A stretch of 64,000 bases of DNA, from assembly GCF_001942625.1 (NCBI RefSeq), contig NZ_MLCL01000042.1:1-64000 (forward strand), read 5' to 3'. The notes below the pieces were generated by a model. The model was not told where the DNA came from and ran no database searches. It worked only from the letters and a program-made list of their open reading frames with translations. Of the stretch, positions 36,382 through 44,943 are shown piece after piece; the first letter of the stretch is position 1, and every line of letters starts with the position of its first letter. A program made the position numbers and the translations under genes. Source of the DNA: Mycobacterium syngnathidarum. Its GTDB lineage: Bacteria; Actinomycetota; Actinomycetes; Mycobacteriales; Mycobacteriaceae.

Positions 36382-37304
36382 CGCGCCGCCCCCTTGCGGC
36401 GCCGGAGCCGGCCGCTGCCAGGGTCGAAAGCATCCCGTAAGCCGTCGCCGGCGAGGTTGGCGCACAACACGATCAGAACCAGCATCCCGGCCGGGAACAG
36501 AAACACCCACGGGAACGTGGTGGTGGATTTGGTGCCGTCGGCGATCAGCGTGCCCAGCGAAACATCGGGAGCTTGGATGCCGAAACCCAGGAAGCTCAAA
36601 CCTGTCTCGCCCAGAATCGCCAGACCGACGTTGAGCACGGTGTCGATGATCAACAGCGACGCCACGTTCGGCAGGATGTGACGTGCGATGATCCGCCAAC
36701 TGCGCACGCCCATATACCTTGCCGCGACGACGAATTCGCGTTCCCGCAGGCTCAGCGTCATGCCTCGCACGATCCGCGAGCTGATCATCCAGCTGAACAG
36801 CGAGAACAGCACGATGAGCCAGAACACCCGGTCGGACTGGCCCAACCGCGGCGTGACGATCGCGATGAGAATGAAACTCGGCACCACCAGCAGCAGGTCC
36901 ACGACCCACATCAGCGCGGTGTCGCGCCAGCCGCCGAAGTATCCGGCGACCGCGCCGACCGTGGCGGCGATAACGGTCGAGATGAACGCCACACAGACCC
37001 CGATCAGCATGGATTTCTGCATGCCCCGCAGGGTTTGGGCGAAGATGTCCTGTCCGAGTGCGTTGGTGCCGAACCAGTGGTCCGCCGAAGGTGGCTGCTG
37101 CAGCGCGTAGTAATCGAGATCGGTGTAGCTGTAGGGCAGCAGCGGCGGCAACGCATAACATCCGACGAACAGCACCACCAGCAGCACCAGTGACACCACC
37201 GCGGGTTTGTTGCGCAGGAATCGACGGAGCACCAGGACGCGCCGCGTGGCGAATTCCTCGGTGTGCACACCGGACTGGGCTGAGGTGGTCGTCGCGTCGC
37301 TCAT
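36378..37304 (-). CDS. oppC: OppC: peptide ABC importer permease
   Basis: A 308-residue permease from [10 protein letters not shown] (ATG 37304, overlapping the oppB stop). A cytoplasmic N-terminus of about 35 residues precedes the first helix ([20 protein letters not shown]); five further helices follow. The family loop [19 protein letters not shown] contains the EAA-type contact with the ATPase (about 187-206). It forms the channel with OppB. Confidence 0.92.
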   Translation of the reverse strand: MSDATTTSAQSGVHTEEFATRRVLVLRRFLRNKPAVVSLVLLVVLFVGCYALPPLLPYSYTDLDYYALQQPPSADHWFGTNALGQDIFAQTLRGMQKSMLIGVCVAFISTVIAATVGAVAGYFGGWRDTALMWVVDLLLVVPSFILIAIVTPRLGQSDRVFWLIVLFSLFSWMISSRIVRGMTLSLREREFVVAARYMGVRSWRIIARHILPNVASLLIIDTVLNVGLAILGETGLSFLGFGIQAPDVSLGTLIADGTKSTTTFPWVFLFPAGMLVLIVLCANLAGDGLRDAFDPGSGRLRRRKGAAR

Positions 37305-38278
37305 CGCACCCGCACCCTCGGGTCGAGTGCCGCGTAGATGACATCGGACAGCAACCCGGCCAGCAGCACCACCGACCCGGAGAACACCGTGATCGCGGCG
37401 ATGATGTTGGTGTCCTGGGTCGCGATGCCCTGTACCACCCACTCGCCCATACCGTGCCAGCCGAAGATCTTCTCGACGAACACCGCGCCGGTGACCAGAC
37501 CGGCCACGCCATAGGCGAACAACGTGGCCATGGGGATCAGCGCGGTCCGCAGCCCGTGTTTGAACAGTGCCTGGCCGCGGGTCAGCCCCTTGGCCCGTGC
37601 CGTGCGGATGAAGTCCTGGCCCAATACATCGAGCATCGCGTTGCGCTGATAGCGGCTGTAGCCGGCGATGGCGCCGAGAGCGAGGGTGAAGGTCGGTAGT
37701 GCGAGGTGCTGAAGCCGGTCTACGAACTGGTCCCAGGCGCCGCCGACCGGCACTGGCGCGGTTTCCCCCGTGTACTCGAATATCTGCACGCCCAGGACCG
37801 AGTTCACATTGAGCGCGGCCAGGATCAGCAGATTGGCGATCACGAAGGTCGGTGCGCTGAGCACGAGCAACGAGAGCAGCGTGATGAATCGGTCAGAGAG
37901 CCGGTACTGCCGGATGGCGCCCCACGCGCCGAGCACGACACCGATCACGGTGCCCACAACCGAACCGAGGACCAGCAGTCGCAGGCTCACACCGATGCGT
38001 CGCCACAGTTCATCGGAAACTGGCTGTCCGGTGACGGTGGTACCGAAGTCGCCGCGGACCGCGCCGGTCGCCCAGTCGAGGTAACGCAGGGGAAGTGGCT
38101 TGTCGAGGCCGAGTTCTGCGGCCTTGGCGTCGATCGCGGACTGTGGTGGCCGCGGGTTGCGCTGCAGCAGGCTGTCGAGCGGCTCGAATGTCAGCGACGT
38201 CAGCGTGAAGGTGAGAAACGACGCCAGGGCCAACAACACGATGTAGTTGAGCAGCCGGCGCGCCAGAAAGCGCGTCAT
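37301..38278 (-). CDS. oppB: OppB: peptide ABC importer permease, first gene of opp operon
   Basis: A 325-residue permease from [12 protein letters not shown], with the usual first helix, a large outer loop (about 35-95) and five further helices; the ATPase contact segment is [18 protein letters not shown]. Size equals that remembered for Rv1283c. On the coding strand TACCCT (38317-38312) could be the -10 of the operon promoter. Beyond it, where M. tuberculosis has canA, the window has the small-protein and glycosyltransferase cluster. Confidence 0.92.
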   Translation of the reverse strand: MTRFLARRLLNYIVLLALASFLTFTLTSLTFEPLDSLLQRNPRPPQSAIDAKAAELGLDKPLPLRYLDWATGAVRGDFGTTVTGQPVSDELWRRIGVSLRLLVLGSVVGTVIGVVLGAWGAIRQYRLSDRFITLLSLLVLSAPTFVIANLLILAALNVNSVLGVQIFEYTGETAPVPVGGAWDQFVDRLQHLALPTFTLALGAIAGYSRYQRNAMLDVLGQDFIRTARAKGLTRGQALFKHGLRTALIPMATLFAYGVAGLVTGAVFVEKIFGWHGMGEWVVQGIATQDTNIIAAITVFSGSVVLLAGLLSDVIYAALDPRVRVR

Positions 38279-38341
38279 CCGGTCGGTCCTGGCCACGGCT
38301 GCATGCCAGACAGGGTAAAGCAGCCGGGAACGTGGGTAACT

Positions 38342-38384
38342 GACAGTTGGGCCACAGCCTCGACATAGAAATCGGGCGTTCACT
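38342..38384 (+). promoter_or_regulatory. Triple 11-base-period operator and -10 before the first mini-protein
   Basis: GACAG (38342), CACAG (38353) and CATAG (38364) recur at exact 11-base steps, on one face of the helix, as for OmpR-family regulators. Ten bases after the last half-site comes TTCACT (38379-38384), a plausible -10, and seven bases later the ATG. The same arrangement occurs before the response regulator gene at 39382. Confidence 0.6.
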
Positions 38385-38391
38385 GAGATTC

Positions 38392-38655
38392 ATGAAGGTC
38401 AGCGGGCTCAAGAAGGTGAAAGTCATCGCCGCGGTGGCCGGCGGTGCGGCAATGGTGGGGCTGGGCGTGTTCGGCGCGGTCTCGGACCTGCACGCGGTTG
38501 CCGGGGCGGATTCTCGAGTCTTGGCGTCGGGGTCCCACATGAACCTCGGCCAGACCAGCACCGAGACCACGCCGCCCACCGCGCCCGCGGTGTCGATGGC
38601 GGTACCGGCGATGCGCGGCTACACGCCACCGTCGGGATTCGCCACCACACATTGA
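38392..38655 (+). CDS. Mini-protein 1: membrane segment plus Thr/Pro-rich tail
   Basis: An 87-residue protein of no recognised family. A basic N-terminus (MKVSGLKKVKV) precedes one hydrophobic Gly/Ala segment (about 9-29), then an exported tail with TSTETTPPTAPAVS and a terminal PPSGFATTH. It is the first of three adjacent paralogues sharing TETT[AP]P and P.G[FY] endings. The tail resembles O-mannosylated regions of mycobacterial exported proteins. The start ATG follows a predicted -10 by seven bases. It sits under the same type of operator as the downstream two-component system. Confidence 0.7.
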   Translation: MKVSGLKKVKVIAAVAGGAAMVGLGVFGAVSDLHAVAGADSRVLASGSHMNLGQTSTETTPPTAPAVSMAVPAMRGYTPPSGFATTH

Positions 38656-38717
38656 TCGCAGGTGGTGGTTTCACCGCCGGCTGCCGGGGATATACGAGGC
38701 GGCGGGAGGTGAGACAC

Positions 38718-38978
38718 ATGGGTAGCGCGAAGGAAAACAATCGGCGAAATCTGAAATTGATCTCCGCCGGTGTCGGTGCGATCGGCGGGTTAGCCACAGC
38801 GGTGCTGGGGAAAGGCGCGGGCGGTAACCTCACCGGCGCCCCGCAGCGGGTCGAGCCGCCGGCGATCACCACTGGACAGACCGTCACCGAGACCACTGCG
38901 CCGTCGGCCCCGGACACGTCGGAGGCCACGCCCAGCGTCTCGGCAACGACGCCGTCGGGATTTGCTACGCCGCACTGA
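38718..38978 (+). CDS. Mini-protein 2: membrane segment plus Thr/Ser/Pro-rich tail
   Basis: An 86-residue paralogue of the preceding protein: charged N-terminus (MGSAKENNRRNLK), hydrophobic segment about 14-33 (ISAGVGAIGGLATAVLG), then a tail TVTETTAPSAPDTSEATPS ending TPSGFATPH. A GGAGGTGAG ribosome binding site precedes the ATG at 38718, which selects this start over codons further upstream. The gap from gene 1 is 62 bases and contains a small hairpin (38661-38678), so partial termination between the genes is possible. Confidence 0.7.
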   Translation: MGSAKENNRRNLKLISAGVGAIGGLATAVLGKGAGGNLTGAPQRVEPPAITTGQTVTETTAPSAPDTSEATPSVSATTPSGFATPH

Positions 38979-38987
38979 TCGGGGCTG

Positions 38988-39009
38988 GTTCGGGCAGCGG
39001 GCCCGGAAC
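38988..39009 (+). terminator. Terminator-like hairpin after mini-protein 2
   Basis: GTTCGGGC (38988-38995) pairs with GCCCGGAAC (39001-39009) with one bulged G and a 5-base loop. It starts 10 bases after the stop, and GGTTTTC follows shortly downstream. It may reduce read-through to mini-protein 3. Confidence 0.45.
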
Positions 39010-39053
39010 GCGGCCGGTTTTCTCGCCGCTGGTTACGCGGTAGGCAGGTCGCT

Positions 39054-39302
39054 GTGACAGCAGACGAACGCAACAAGCGGACCAAGTACGTGATGGCCGG
39101 TGTCGGGGCGATCGCACTGGCAAGCATGGGAGCGCTCGGCGCGACGGTGGGGGAGGTGCCGATCAGCGGGGCGACGGTCGGCCCGATGCCGGCCGCCGGA
39201 GCGGGTGAAACCGTAACCGAGACAACGGCTCCGAGTGAGCCAGAAACCTCCTTCGCCAAACCGACGGTGAAGGCGAAACTGCCCGACGGGTACGGCAACT
39301 AG
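39054..39302 (+). CDS. Mini-protein 3: membrane segment plus Thr/Pro-rich tail
   Basis: An 82-residue paralogue of the two preceding proteins. Basic N-terminus (MTADERNKRTKYV), hydrophobic segment about 14-33 (AGVGAIALASMGALGATV), tail ETVTETTAPSEPETS and end KLPDGYGN. The GTG start at 39054 has AGGCAGG upstream. The gene is followed directly by a small stem (39303-39315) and then the promoter of the response regulator. The three copies keep the membrane segment and TVTETTAPS motif while linkers diverge, pointing to selection on the tail. Confidence 0.68.
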   Translation: MTADERNKRTKYVMAGVGAIALASMGALGATVGEVPISGATVGPMPAAGAGETVTETTAPSEPETSFAKPTVKAKLPDGYGN

Positions 39303-39321
39303 GGCAGCGGCTGCCGACTTT

Positions 39322-39375
39322 CACAGCTGGCACATAGACAGCGCTCAGTCCAGGCCTAGCGAGCGGGAGAATACT
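39322..39375 (+). promoter_or_regulatory. Four-fold 11-base-period operator and -10 before the response regulator
   Basis: CACAG (39322), CATAG (39333), CTCAG (39344) and CCTAG (39355) recur at exact 11-base steps. Ten bases after the last comes AATACT (39370-39375), a plausible -10, then six bases and the GTG start. Half-sites and geometry match the site before mini-protein 1, so the response regulator probably controls both promoters, including its own. Confidence 0.62.
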
Positions 39376-39381
39376 GAGCCG

Positions 39382-40134
39382 GTGGGCACGACGACCAATG
39401 GCACCGAATCCGAGTCTGGGCGTGCCGTCATGCGGCGGGCCGACGGAAACCCGATCCAGGTCCTGGTGGTCGATGATGAGCCCGTACTGGCCGAACTGGT
39501 CTCGATGGCGTTGCGTTACGAGGGCTGGGACATCACGACGGCCGGGGACGGCGCGAGTGCGATAGCCGCGGCCAGGGGTAACCCGCCGGATGTCGTGGTC
39601 CTCGACGTGATGTTGCCCGACATGAGCGGCCTGGACGTCCTGCGCAAACTGCGTGAGCAGATCCCCGGGCTGCCGTTGCTGTTGCTGACCGCGAAGGATT
39701 CGGTGGAAGACCGGATCGCCGGCCTCACGGCGGGCGGTGACGACTATGTCACCAAACCGTTCAGCCTGGAGGAAGTGGTGCTGCGGTTGCGCGCGCTGCT
39801 CCGGCGCACCGGGGTGACCAGTGAAGACGGCGGGGCCAAGATCGTCGTGGGCGATCTGGTACTCGATGAGGACAGTCACGAGGTCACCCGCGGTGGAGAC
39901 CCGATCACCCTGACGGCCACCGAGTTCGAACTGCTGCGGTTCATGATGCGCAACGCCAAGCGGGTGTTGAGCAAGGCTCAGATCCTCGACCGGGTGTGGA
40001 GTTACGACTTCGGCGGCCGGTCCAACATCGTCGAGCTGTACGTCTCGTATCTGCGCAAGAAGATCGACAGCGGACGCGAACCGATGATCCACACACTGCG
40101 CGGTGCGGGTTATGTTCTCCGCCCCGCGCGCTGA
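39382..40134 (+). CDS. OmpR-family response regulator (TrcR-like)
   Basis: A 250-residue regulator. After a 25-residue N-terminal extension the receiver domain begins (QVLVVDDEPVLAEL); the phospho-acceptor Asp is in DVVVLDVMLPDMSG and the conserved Lys in YVTKPFSLEE. The winged helix includes LTATEFELLRFMMRNAKRVL and ELYVSYLRKKIDSG. It resembles M. tuberculosis TrcR and its many paralogues. It is co-directional and overlapping with its kinase, and the following three glycosyltransferase genes are likely its targets. Confidence 0.92.
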   Translation: MGTTTNGTESESGRAVMRRADGNPIQVLVVDDEPVLAELVSMALRYEGWDITTAGDGASAIAAARGNPPDVVVLDVMLPDMSGLDVLRKLREQIPGLPLLLLTAKDSVEDRIAGLTAGGDDYVTKPFSLEEVVLRLRALLRRTGVTSEDGGAKIVVGDLVLDEDSHEVTRGGDPITLTATEFELLRFMMRNAKRVLSKAQILDRVWSYDFGGRSNIVELYVSYLRKKIDSGREPMIHTLRGAGYVLRPAR

Positions 40135-41722
40135 GGTGACTGCGCCGACCGCAAGCGCCGGCCGGTGGTGGTCACCGCGAACCTGGTCCCTGCGCGCCCG
40201 GTTGGTGGTCACGCAAGTCGTCCTGCTGGCTGTGGTGTGTATCAGCATCGGCGTAGCCACAGAGTTTGCGCTACAACGGTTTCTGATGAATCAGCTCGAC
40301 GATCAGCTGATCGAGGCCGGTCGTCGCTCGGCGGCGATCTTCGAATTGCCGCCCCCGCCCCCGGGGTCCCCGCCGCCCCCGGGTATGCGTCTACATCGTC
40401 ACCGGGCACCGTTCGACCCCGAAGAGGGGCCCGGCCCCGGATTTCTCAACGCCCCGGGGCAGGCCGCGCGCACGGTCGGTGCCGTGGTGTCGCCGAACCG
40501 GCCGGTGGATGCCGGGGTGATCACCAGCGAAGGAGACCGAGTCCAGGTCAGCGCAGCTGCGGCTGAACAGCTTTCGCGGATTCCGGCGACGCGGGTACCA
40601 GAGACCGTCGACGTCGACGGGTTGGGCCGGTATCGGTTGATCGGCCTGCACCCACGCCACGGTGGGCCACAGACCATCGTCACCGGCCTGCCGACTGCCA
40701 TCGTCGACGACACGCTGCTGTGGGTGCTCGGAATGTTCGGTGTGCTCGCCGCCGTCGCACTCATCGCCGCGACCGTGGCCGGAATCCTGATCATCCGGCA
40801 CCAACTTGCGCCACTGTCAAGGGTTTCGGCAGCGGCACGTCGGGTCGCCGATCTCGAACTCGACCGTGGCGAGGTGCGGCTGCCCACGCCGATCGTCCCG
40901 GTCGACCCGGCAGGCGTGCACACCGAAGTCGGGCAGCTCGGCACCTCGCTGAACCGGATGCTCGACCGCATCGCCAGCGCGCTCTCGGCGCGCCACGCGA
41001 GTGAGACCCGGGTCCGCCAGTTCGTCGCCGATGCCAGCCACGAGTTGAGGACCCCGCTGGCGGCCATCCGGGGCTACACCGAACTCGCCCAGCGCAGACA
41101 CGATGACCTGCCCGCCGACGTGGCCCACGCGATGAACCGGGTGGAGTCCGAGACGACGCGGATGACACAACTGGTCGAGGACATGCTGTTGCTGGCCCGC
41201 CTCGACGCCGGCCGGCCGCTGGAAAGCGACAGGGTCGACGTATCGCGGCTGGTCGTCGACTCGGTCAGTGACGCTCACGTCGCCGGCCCCGACCACCAGT
41301 GGTCACTCGATCTGCCCGAGGACCCCGTGGTCGTCGAGGGCGATGAGGCCCGCCTGCACCAAGTGCTGGCGAACCTGCTGGCCAACGCCCGCACCCACAC
41401 TCCCGGGGGCACCTCGGTCACGGTGTCGCTGAAGCCCGACGACGAAGATGCGGGTGCGGTGCTGATCACCGTCGCCGACAACGGTCCCGGCATACCGCCG
41501 GCGCTGCTGCCCGACGTGTTCGAGCGGTTCGCCCGCGGCGACTCGTCGCGCTCGCGACGCGAAGGCAGCACAGGGCTGGGCCTGGCGATCGTCGACGCGG
41601 TGGTCAAGGCACACGGGGGCGCCATCGAAGTGAGCAGCACGGTGGGTCGTACCGAGTTCGTGGTGCGGCTTCCCCGGTCGAGCTCACAGCGCACACACAG
41701 GACGGACCAATCGGAGACCTAG
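40112..41722 (+). CDS. Sensor histidine kinase with Pro-rich sensor domain (TrcS-like)
   Basis: A 536-residue kinase from ATG 40112; GTG at 40136, just after the regulator stop, is an equally possible start. Membrane segments lie near residues 24-50 and 205-230. The outer domain (about 150 residues) starts with a proline run (ELPPPPPGSPPPPG) and has little aromatic content. HAMP, then H-box ADASHELRTPLAAIRG, N-box LANLLANARTHTPGG, G1 ADNGPGIP and G2 GSTGLGLAIVDAV follow. It forms a two-component system with the preceding regulator and is followed after 19 bases by the first glycosyltransferase gene, suggesting one operon. Confidence 0.92.
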   Translation: MFSAPRAEVTAPTASAGRWWSPRTWSLRARLVVTQVVLLAVVCISIGVATEFALQRFLMNQLDDQLIEAGRRSAAIFELPPPPPGSPPPPGMRLHRHRAPFDPEEGPGPGFLNAPGQAARTVGAVVSPNRPVDAGVITSEGDRVQVSAAAAEQLSRIPATRVPETVDVDGLGRYRLIGLHPRHGGPQTIVTGLPTAIVDDTLLWVLGMFGVLAAVALIAATVAGILIIRHQLAPLSRVSAAARRVADLELDRGEVRLPTPIVPVDPAGVHTEVGQLGTSLNRMLDRIASALSARHASETRVRQFVADASHELRTPLAAIRGYTELAQRRHDDLPADVAHAMNRVESETTRMTQLVEDMLLLARLDAGRPLESDRVDVSRLVVDSVSDAHVAGPDHQWSLDLPEDPVVVEGDEARLHQVLANLLANARTHTPGGTSVTVSLKPDDEDAGAVLITVADNGPGIPPALLPDVFERFARGDSSRSRREGSTGLGLAIVDAVVKAHGGAIEVSSTVGRTEFVVRLPRSSSQRTHRTDQSET

Positions 41723-41741
41723 CGGCCACGACAAACATGAA

Positions 41742-43601
41742 GTGGTGACGCTGGTCCTTCCCGTCGAGCAGACAGGTACTCGCACAAGCCCCGCGCCGGT
41801 AGCGCGATTCTCCGTCTGTTCGCACCGGCTGGCCCTCGGTGTGCTGTTGGCCGCGACCGCCGTGCTCTACCTGTGGAACCTGTCGAGCAGTGGGTGGGCC
41901 AACGCGTTCTACTCGGCCGCAGCACAGGCCGGGGCGCAGAACTGGTCCGCCATGCTGTTCGGGTCCAGCGACGCGGGTAACGCCATCACCGTCGACAAGA
42001 CTCCCGCGGCGTTGTGGATCGTCGACATCACGGTGCGCTTGTTCGGGCTGAACTCCTGGAGCATTCTGGTTCCGCAGGCTCTGATGGGTGTCGCAGCGGT
42101 GGCGCTGCTCTATGCCGCGGTGCGGCGGGCCGCCGGGCCGTGGGCCGGGTTGCTGGCCGGCACGGTGCTGGCGCTGACGCCGGTGGCGGCGTTGATCTTC
42201 CGGTTCAACAATCCCGACGCGCTCCTGGTGCTGCTGCTCGTGACGGGCGCGTACTGCGTGCAGCGCGGAATCGAAAAAGACTCCAGCCGTTGGTGGTTCG
42301 TCAGCGCGGGGGCGGCAGTCGGGTTCGGTTTCCTGGCCAAGATGTTGCAGGCGTTCCTCGTCCTGCCGGCCTTCGTGGCGGCGGTGGTGGTCGCCGGAGA
42401 CCGCTCGTTGGGCCGGCGGATGCTCGATGTGGTCACCGCCGGGGCAGTGATGCTTGTCAGCGGCGGCTGGTATCTGGTGCTGGTCGAGCTCTGGCCGACC
42501 TCGGCCCGGCCTTACATCGGCGGTTCGCAGAATGACAGCATCATCGAATTGGCTTTGGGCTACAACGGTTTGGGCCGGCTCACCGGAGATGAAACCGGCG
42601 GCCTGGGCAACCTCAACTTCGATGTCGGGCCGGGCCGGCTGTTCGGATCGCAGATGGGCGCCGGCATTGCCTGGCTGCTGCCGGCGGCCCTGGTCTGCCT
42701 GGCGGCCGGCGTCTACCTGACTCGCCGCGCGACCCGCACCGATCCGGCCCGTGCCGCCCTGATCCTTTGGGGTGGCTGGCTGCTGGTCACTGCGGTCGTC
42801 TTCAGCTTCATGAACGGCATCGTGCATCCCTACTACACCGTGGCGCTGGCACCGGCGATCGGCGCCGTGACCGGCATCGGCGCAACGTTACTGTGGCGGC
42901 ATCGCTCCGACATCCGTGCCGCGACGGCGATATCGGGTGCCACGCTGGCGACTGCGATCCTGGCGGCAGTGCTACTGGGCCGCCACGACGATCCATATCC
43001 GTGGCTGCGGGTCGCGGTGGCGGTCGGCGGGGTCGGTGCGGCGGTGTTACTGCTCTTGGTGGGGCGGTTGGACCGCCGGATGGTCCGGGCGACTGCGGTG
43101 CTGGCCGTCGTGGCCTGCCTGGCCGGCCCGGCTGCGTACTCGATCGCCACCGCGGCCAGCCCGCACCAGGGGGCCATACCGTCCGTCGGGCCGTCGCGCG
43201 GAGGCGGTTTCGGCGGGCTGTTCGCTGCCCCGGAACCCGGACCGGTGCTGACCGCGACCCTGGCGAAGGACGCCGTGCATTATCGCTGGGTTGCGGCCGT
43301 GGTGGGTTCATCGAACGCCGCGGGATACCAATTGGCCACGCGCGCACCGGTAATGGCTGTCGGTGGGTTCAACGGCACCGATCCGGCGCCGACGCTTCAG
43401 GAGTTCCGGGAACTGGTCGATGACGGGGCCATCCACTACTTCATCCGGTCTCGCATCATGGCCGGCCGATTCGGCGGACACATCCCCAGCGGCAGCCGGG
43501 CCGCCACCGAGATCGCCGAATGGGTGCAGGCCCACTACAACCCGATCAACGTCGATGACACCACCATCTACGACCTGACTCGACGTGCGACGAACACATA
43601 G
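41742..43601 (+). CDS. GT39-like (ArnT/YkcB type) membrane glycosyltransferase 1
   Basis: A 619-residue polytopic enzyme with about 12 membrane helices. The first outer loop has SSGWANAFYSAAAQAGAQ and SSDAGNAITVDKTPAALW, the acidic, substrate-binding region of ArnT/PMT-like transferases (a conserved Asp early in GT39). The repeated NNPDALLVLLLV and FLAKMLQAFLVLPAF elements are typical of the YkcB subgroup. The C-terminal soluble part (GGFNGTDPAPTLQEFRELVD) is shared with the second copy downstream. It should transfer a sugar from a polyprenyl phosphate to a lipid, polymer or protein at the outer face; the acceptor is unknown. GTG start 19 bases after the kinase stop. Confidence 0.88.
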   Translation: MVTLVLPVEQTGTRTSPAPVARFSVCSHRLALGVLLAATAVLYLWNLSSSGWANAFYSAAAQAGAQNWSAMLFGSSDAGNAITVDKTPAALWIVDITVRLFGLNSWSILVPQALMGVAAVALLYAAVRRAAGPWAGLLAGTVLALTPVAALIFRFNNPDALLVLLLVTGAYCVQRGIEKDSSRWWFVSAGAAVGFGFLAKMLQAFLVLPAFVAAVVVAGDRSLGRRMLDVVTAGAVMLVSGGWYLVLVELWPTSARPYIGGSQNDSIIELALGYNGLGRLTGDETGGLGNLNFDVGPGRLFGSQMGAGIAWLLPAALVCLAAGVYLTRRATRTDPARAALILWGGWLLVTAVVFSFMNGIVHPYYTVALAPAIGAVTGIGATLLWRHRSDIRAATAISGATLATAILAAVLLGRHDDPYPWLRVAVAVGGVGAAVLLLLVGRLDRRMVRATAVLAVVACLAGPAAYSIATAASPHQGAIPSVGPSRGGGFGGLFAAPEPGPVLTATLAKDAVHYRWVAAVVGSSNAAGYQLATRAPVMAVGGFNGTDPAPTLQEFRELVDDGAIHYFIRSRIMAGRFGGHIPSGSRAATEIAEWVQAHYNPINVDDTTIYDLTRRATNT

Positions 43602-43656
43602 CAGGCGCATAGCTTCGCCCCACTCAGATCACAAGCCGCCGGAGAACGATGAAGTC

Positions 43657-44943
43657 ATGACAACCTTGGTCCACGATCCCGAGCAGCGGTTCCACTTCGC
43701 GTCACGGCCCAATGCCGCATTGGCTGCCCGCGAGGCCGGGGTCCCGGTGCTCGACGTCGTCGTGCCGGTGTACAACGAGCAGGCCGCGCTTGCCCATTCG
43801 ATACGGCGGTTGCACCGCTACCTGGACGAGAACTTCGCCGTGCCCGTCCGCATCACCATCGCCGACAACGCCAGCACCGACCACACCCCGCGCATCGCGG
43901 CCGATCTGGCAGCCGAATTCGACGAGCTGCGGGTGGTGCGACTGGAGGAGAAGGGCCGCGGACGCGCACTGCGCACCGTCTGGTCGGCCTCGGATGCGCC
44001 GGTCCTGGTCTATATGGATGTGGACCTGTCCACCGATCTGGCCGCGCTCGCGCCGCTGGTGGCACCGTTGATCTCCGGTCATTCGGACCTGGCGATCGGC
44101 ACCCGACTGGGCCGCGGCTCGCGGGTGGTGCGCGGGGCGAAGCGCGAGTTCATCTCACGCTGCTACAACTTGCTTCTGAAATCGACTCTGGCCGCGCGGT
44201 TCTCAGATGCCCAGTGCGGATTCAAGGCGATCCGCGCCGACGTCGCCCACCGGCTGCTGCCTCATGTTGCCGACACCGGATGGTTCTTCGACACCGAGCT
44301 GCTGGTGCTGGCCGAGCGCAGCGGTCTGCGTATTCACGAGGTTCCGGTGGACTGGGTGGACGATCCGGACAGCCGGGTGGACATCGTCGCCACCGCCACC
44401 GCCGACCTCAAGGGGATCGGCCGATTGCTCCGTGGATTCGCCAACGGTTCGATCCCGGTGAACACCATCGCGGCCCAGCTCGGGTCGTCACGGAAATCGG
44501 CTGCACCCCAATCCTTGTTGCGCCAGGCGGTGCGCTTCGCCGCCGTCGGCGTGGTCTCCACGCTGGCCTATCTGTTGCTCTTCACGGCACTGCGCGCCGG
44601 TGTCGGTGCCCAGGCGGCCAACTTGGTGGCCCTGTTGGTGACCGCGATCGGAAACACGGCCGCCAACCGGCGATTTACGTTCGGTATCGCGGGAGCGGGC
44701 AACATCACCCGCCACCATCTTGAGGGGCTGACGGTGTTCGCGATCGCACTGACCATCACCAGTGGATCGTTGGGCCTCCTGCACATCGTCGCTCCGGTGC
44801 CGCACCGCGGCGTCGAAATCGCGGTATTGGTGGCGGCCAACCTGCTGGCCACCGTGATGCGCTTCGTCCTGCTGCGGGGATGGGTCTTTCACCCTTCGCG
44901 GACGCGGCGCGCCATCGGGCCGAATCAGGAGACAGGACTATGA
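43657..44943 (+). CDS. Polyprenyl-phosphate sugar synthase (GT2) fused to a GtrA domain
   Basis: A 428-residue protein starting at MTTLVHDPEQ. Residues about 30-285 form a GT2 domain: DVVVPVYNEQAAL, IADNASTDHTP, the DxD motif YMDVDLSTD, QCGFKAIRADV and GWFFDTELLVLAERSG. Residues about 300-425 form a GtrA-like domain with four membrane helices (FAAVGVVSTLAYLLLFTALR, AIGNTAANRRFTFG). The GT2 half should load a sugar (glucose or mannose type) onto polyprenyl phosphate and the GtrA half flip or present it, feeding the two GT39-like enzymes encoded on either side. Its stop overlaps the next start (ATGA). Confidence 0.88.
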   Translation: MTTLVHDPEQRFHFASRPNAALAAREAGVPVLDVVVPVYNEQAALAHSIRRLHRYLDENFAVPVRITIADNASTDHTPRIAADLAAEFDELRVVRLEEKGRGRALRTVWSASDAPVLVYMDVDLSTDLAALAPLVAPLISGHSDLAIGTRLGRGSRVVRGAKREFISRCYNLLLKSTLAARFSDAQCGFKAIRADVAHRLLPHVADTGWFFDTELLVLAERSGLRIHEVPVDWVDDPDSRVDIVATATADLKGIGRLLRGFANGSIPVNTIAAQLGSSRKSAAPQSLLRQAVRFAAVGVVSTLAYLLLFTALRAGVGAQAANLVALLVTAIGNTAANRRFTFGIAGAGNITRHHLEGLTVFAIALTITSGSLGLLHIVAPVPHRGVEIAVLVAANLLATVMRFVLLRGWVFHPSRTRRAIGPNQETGL

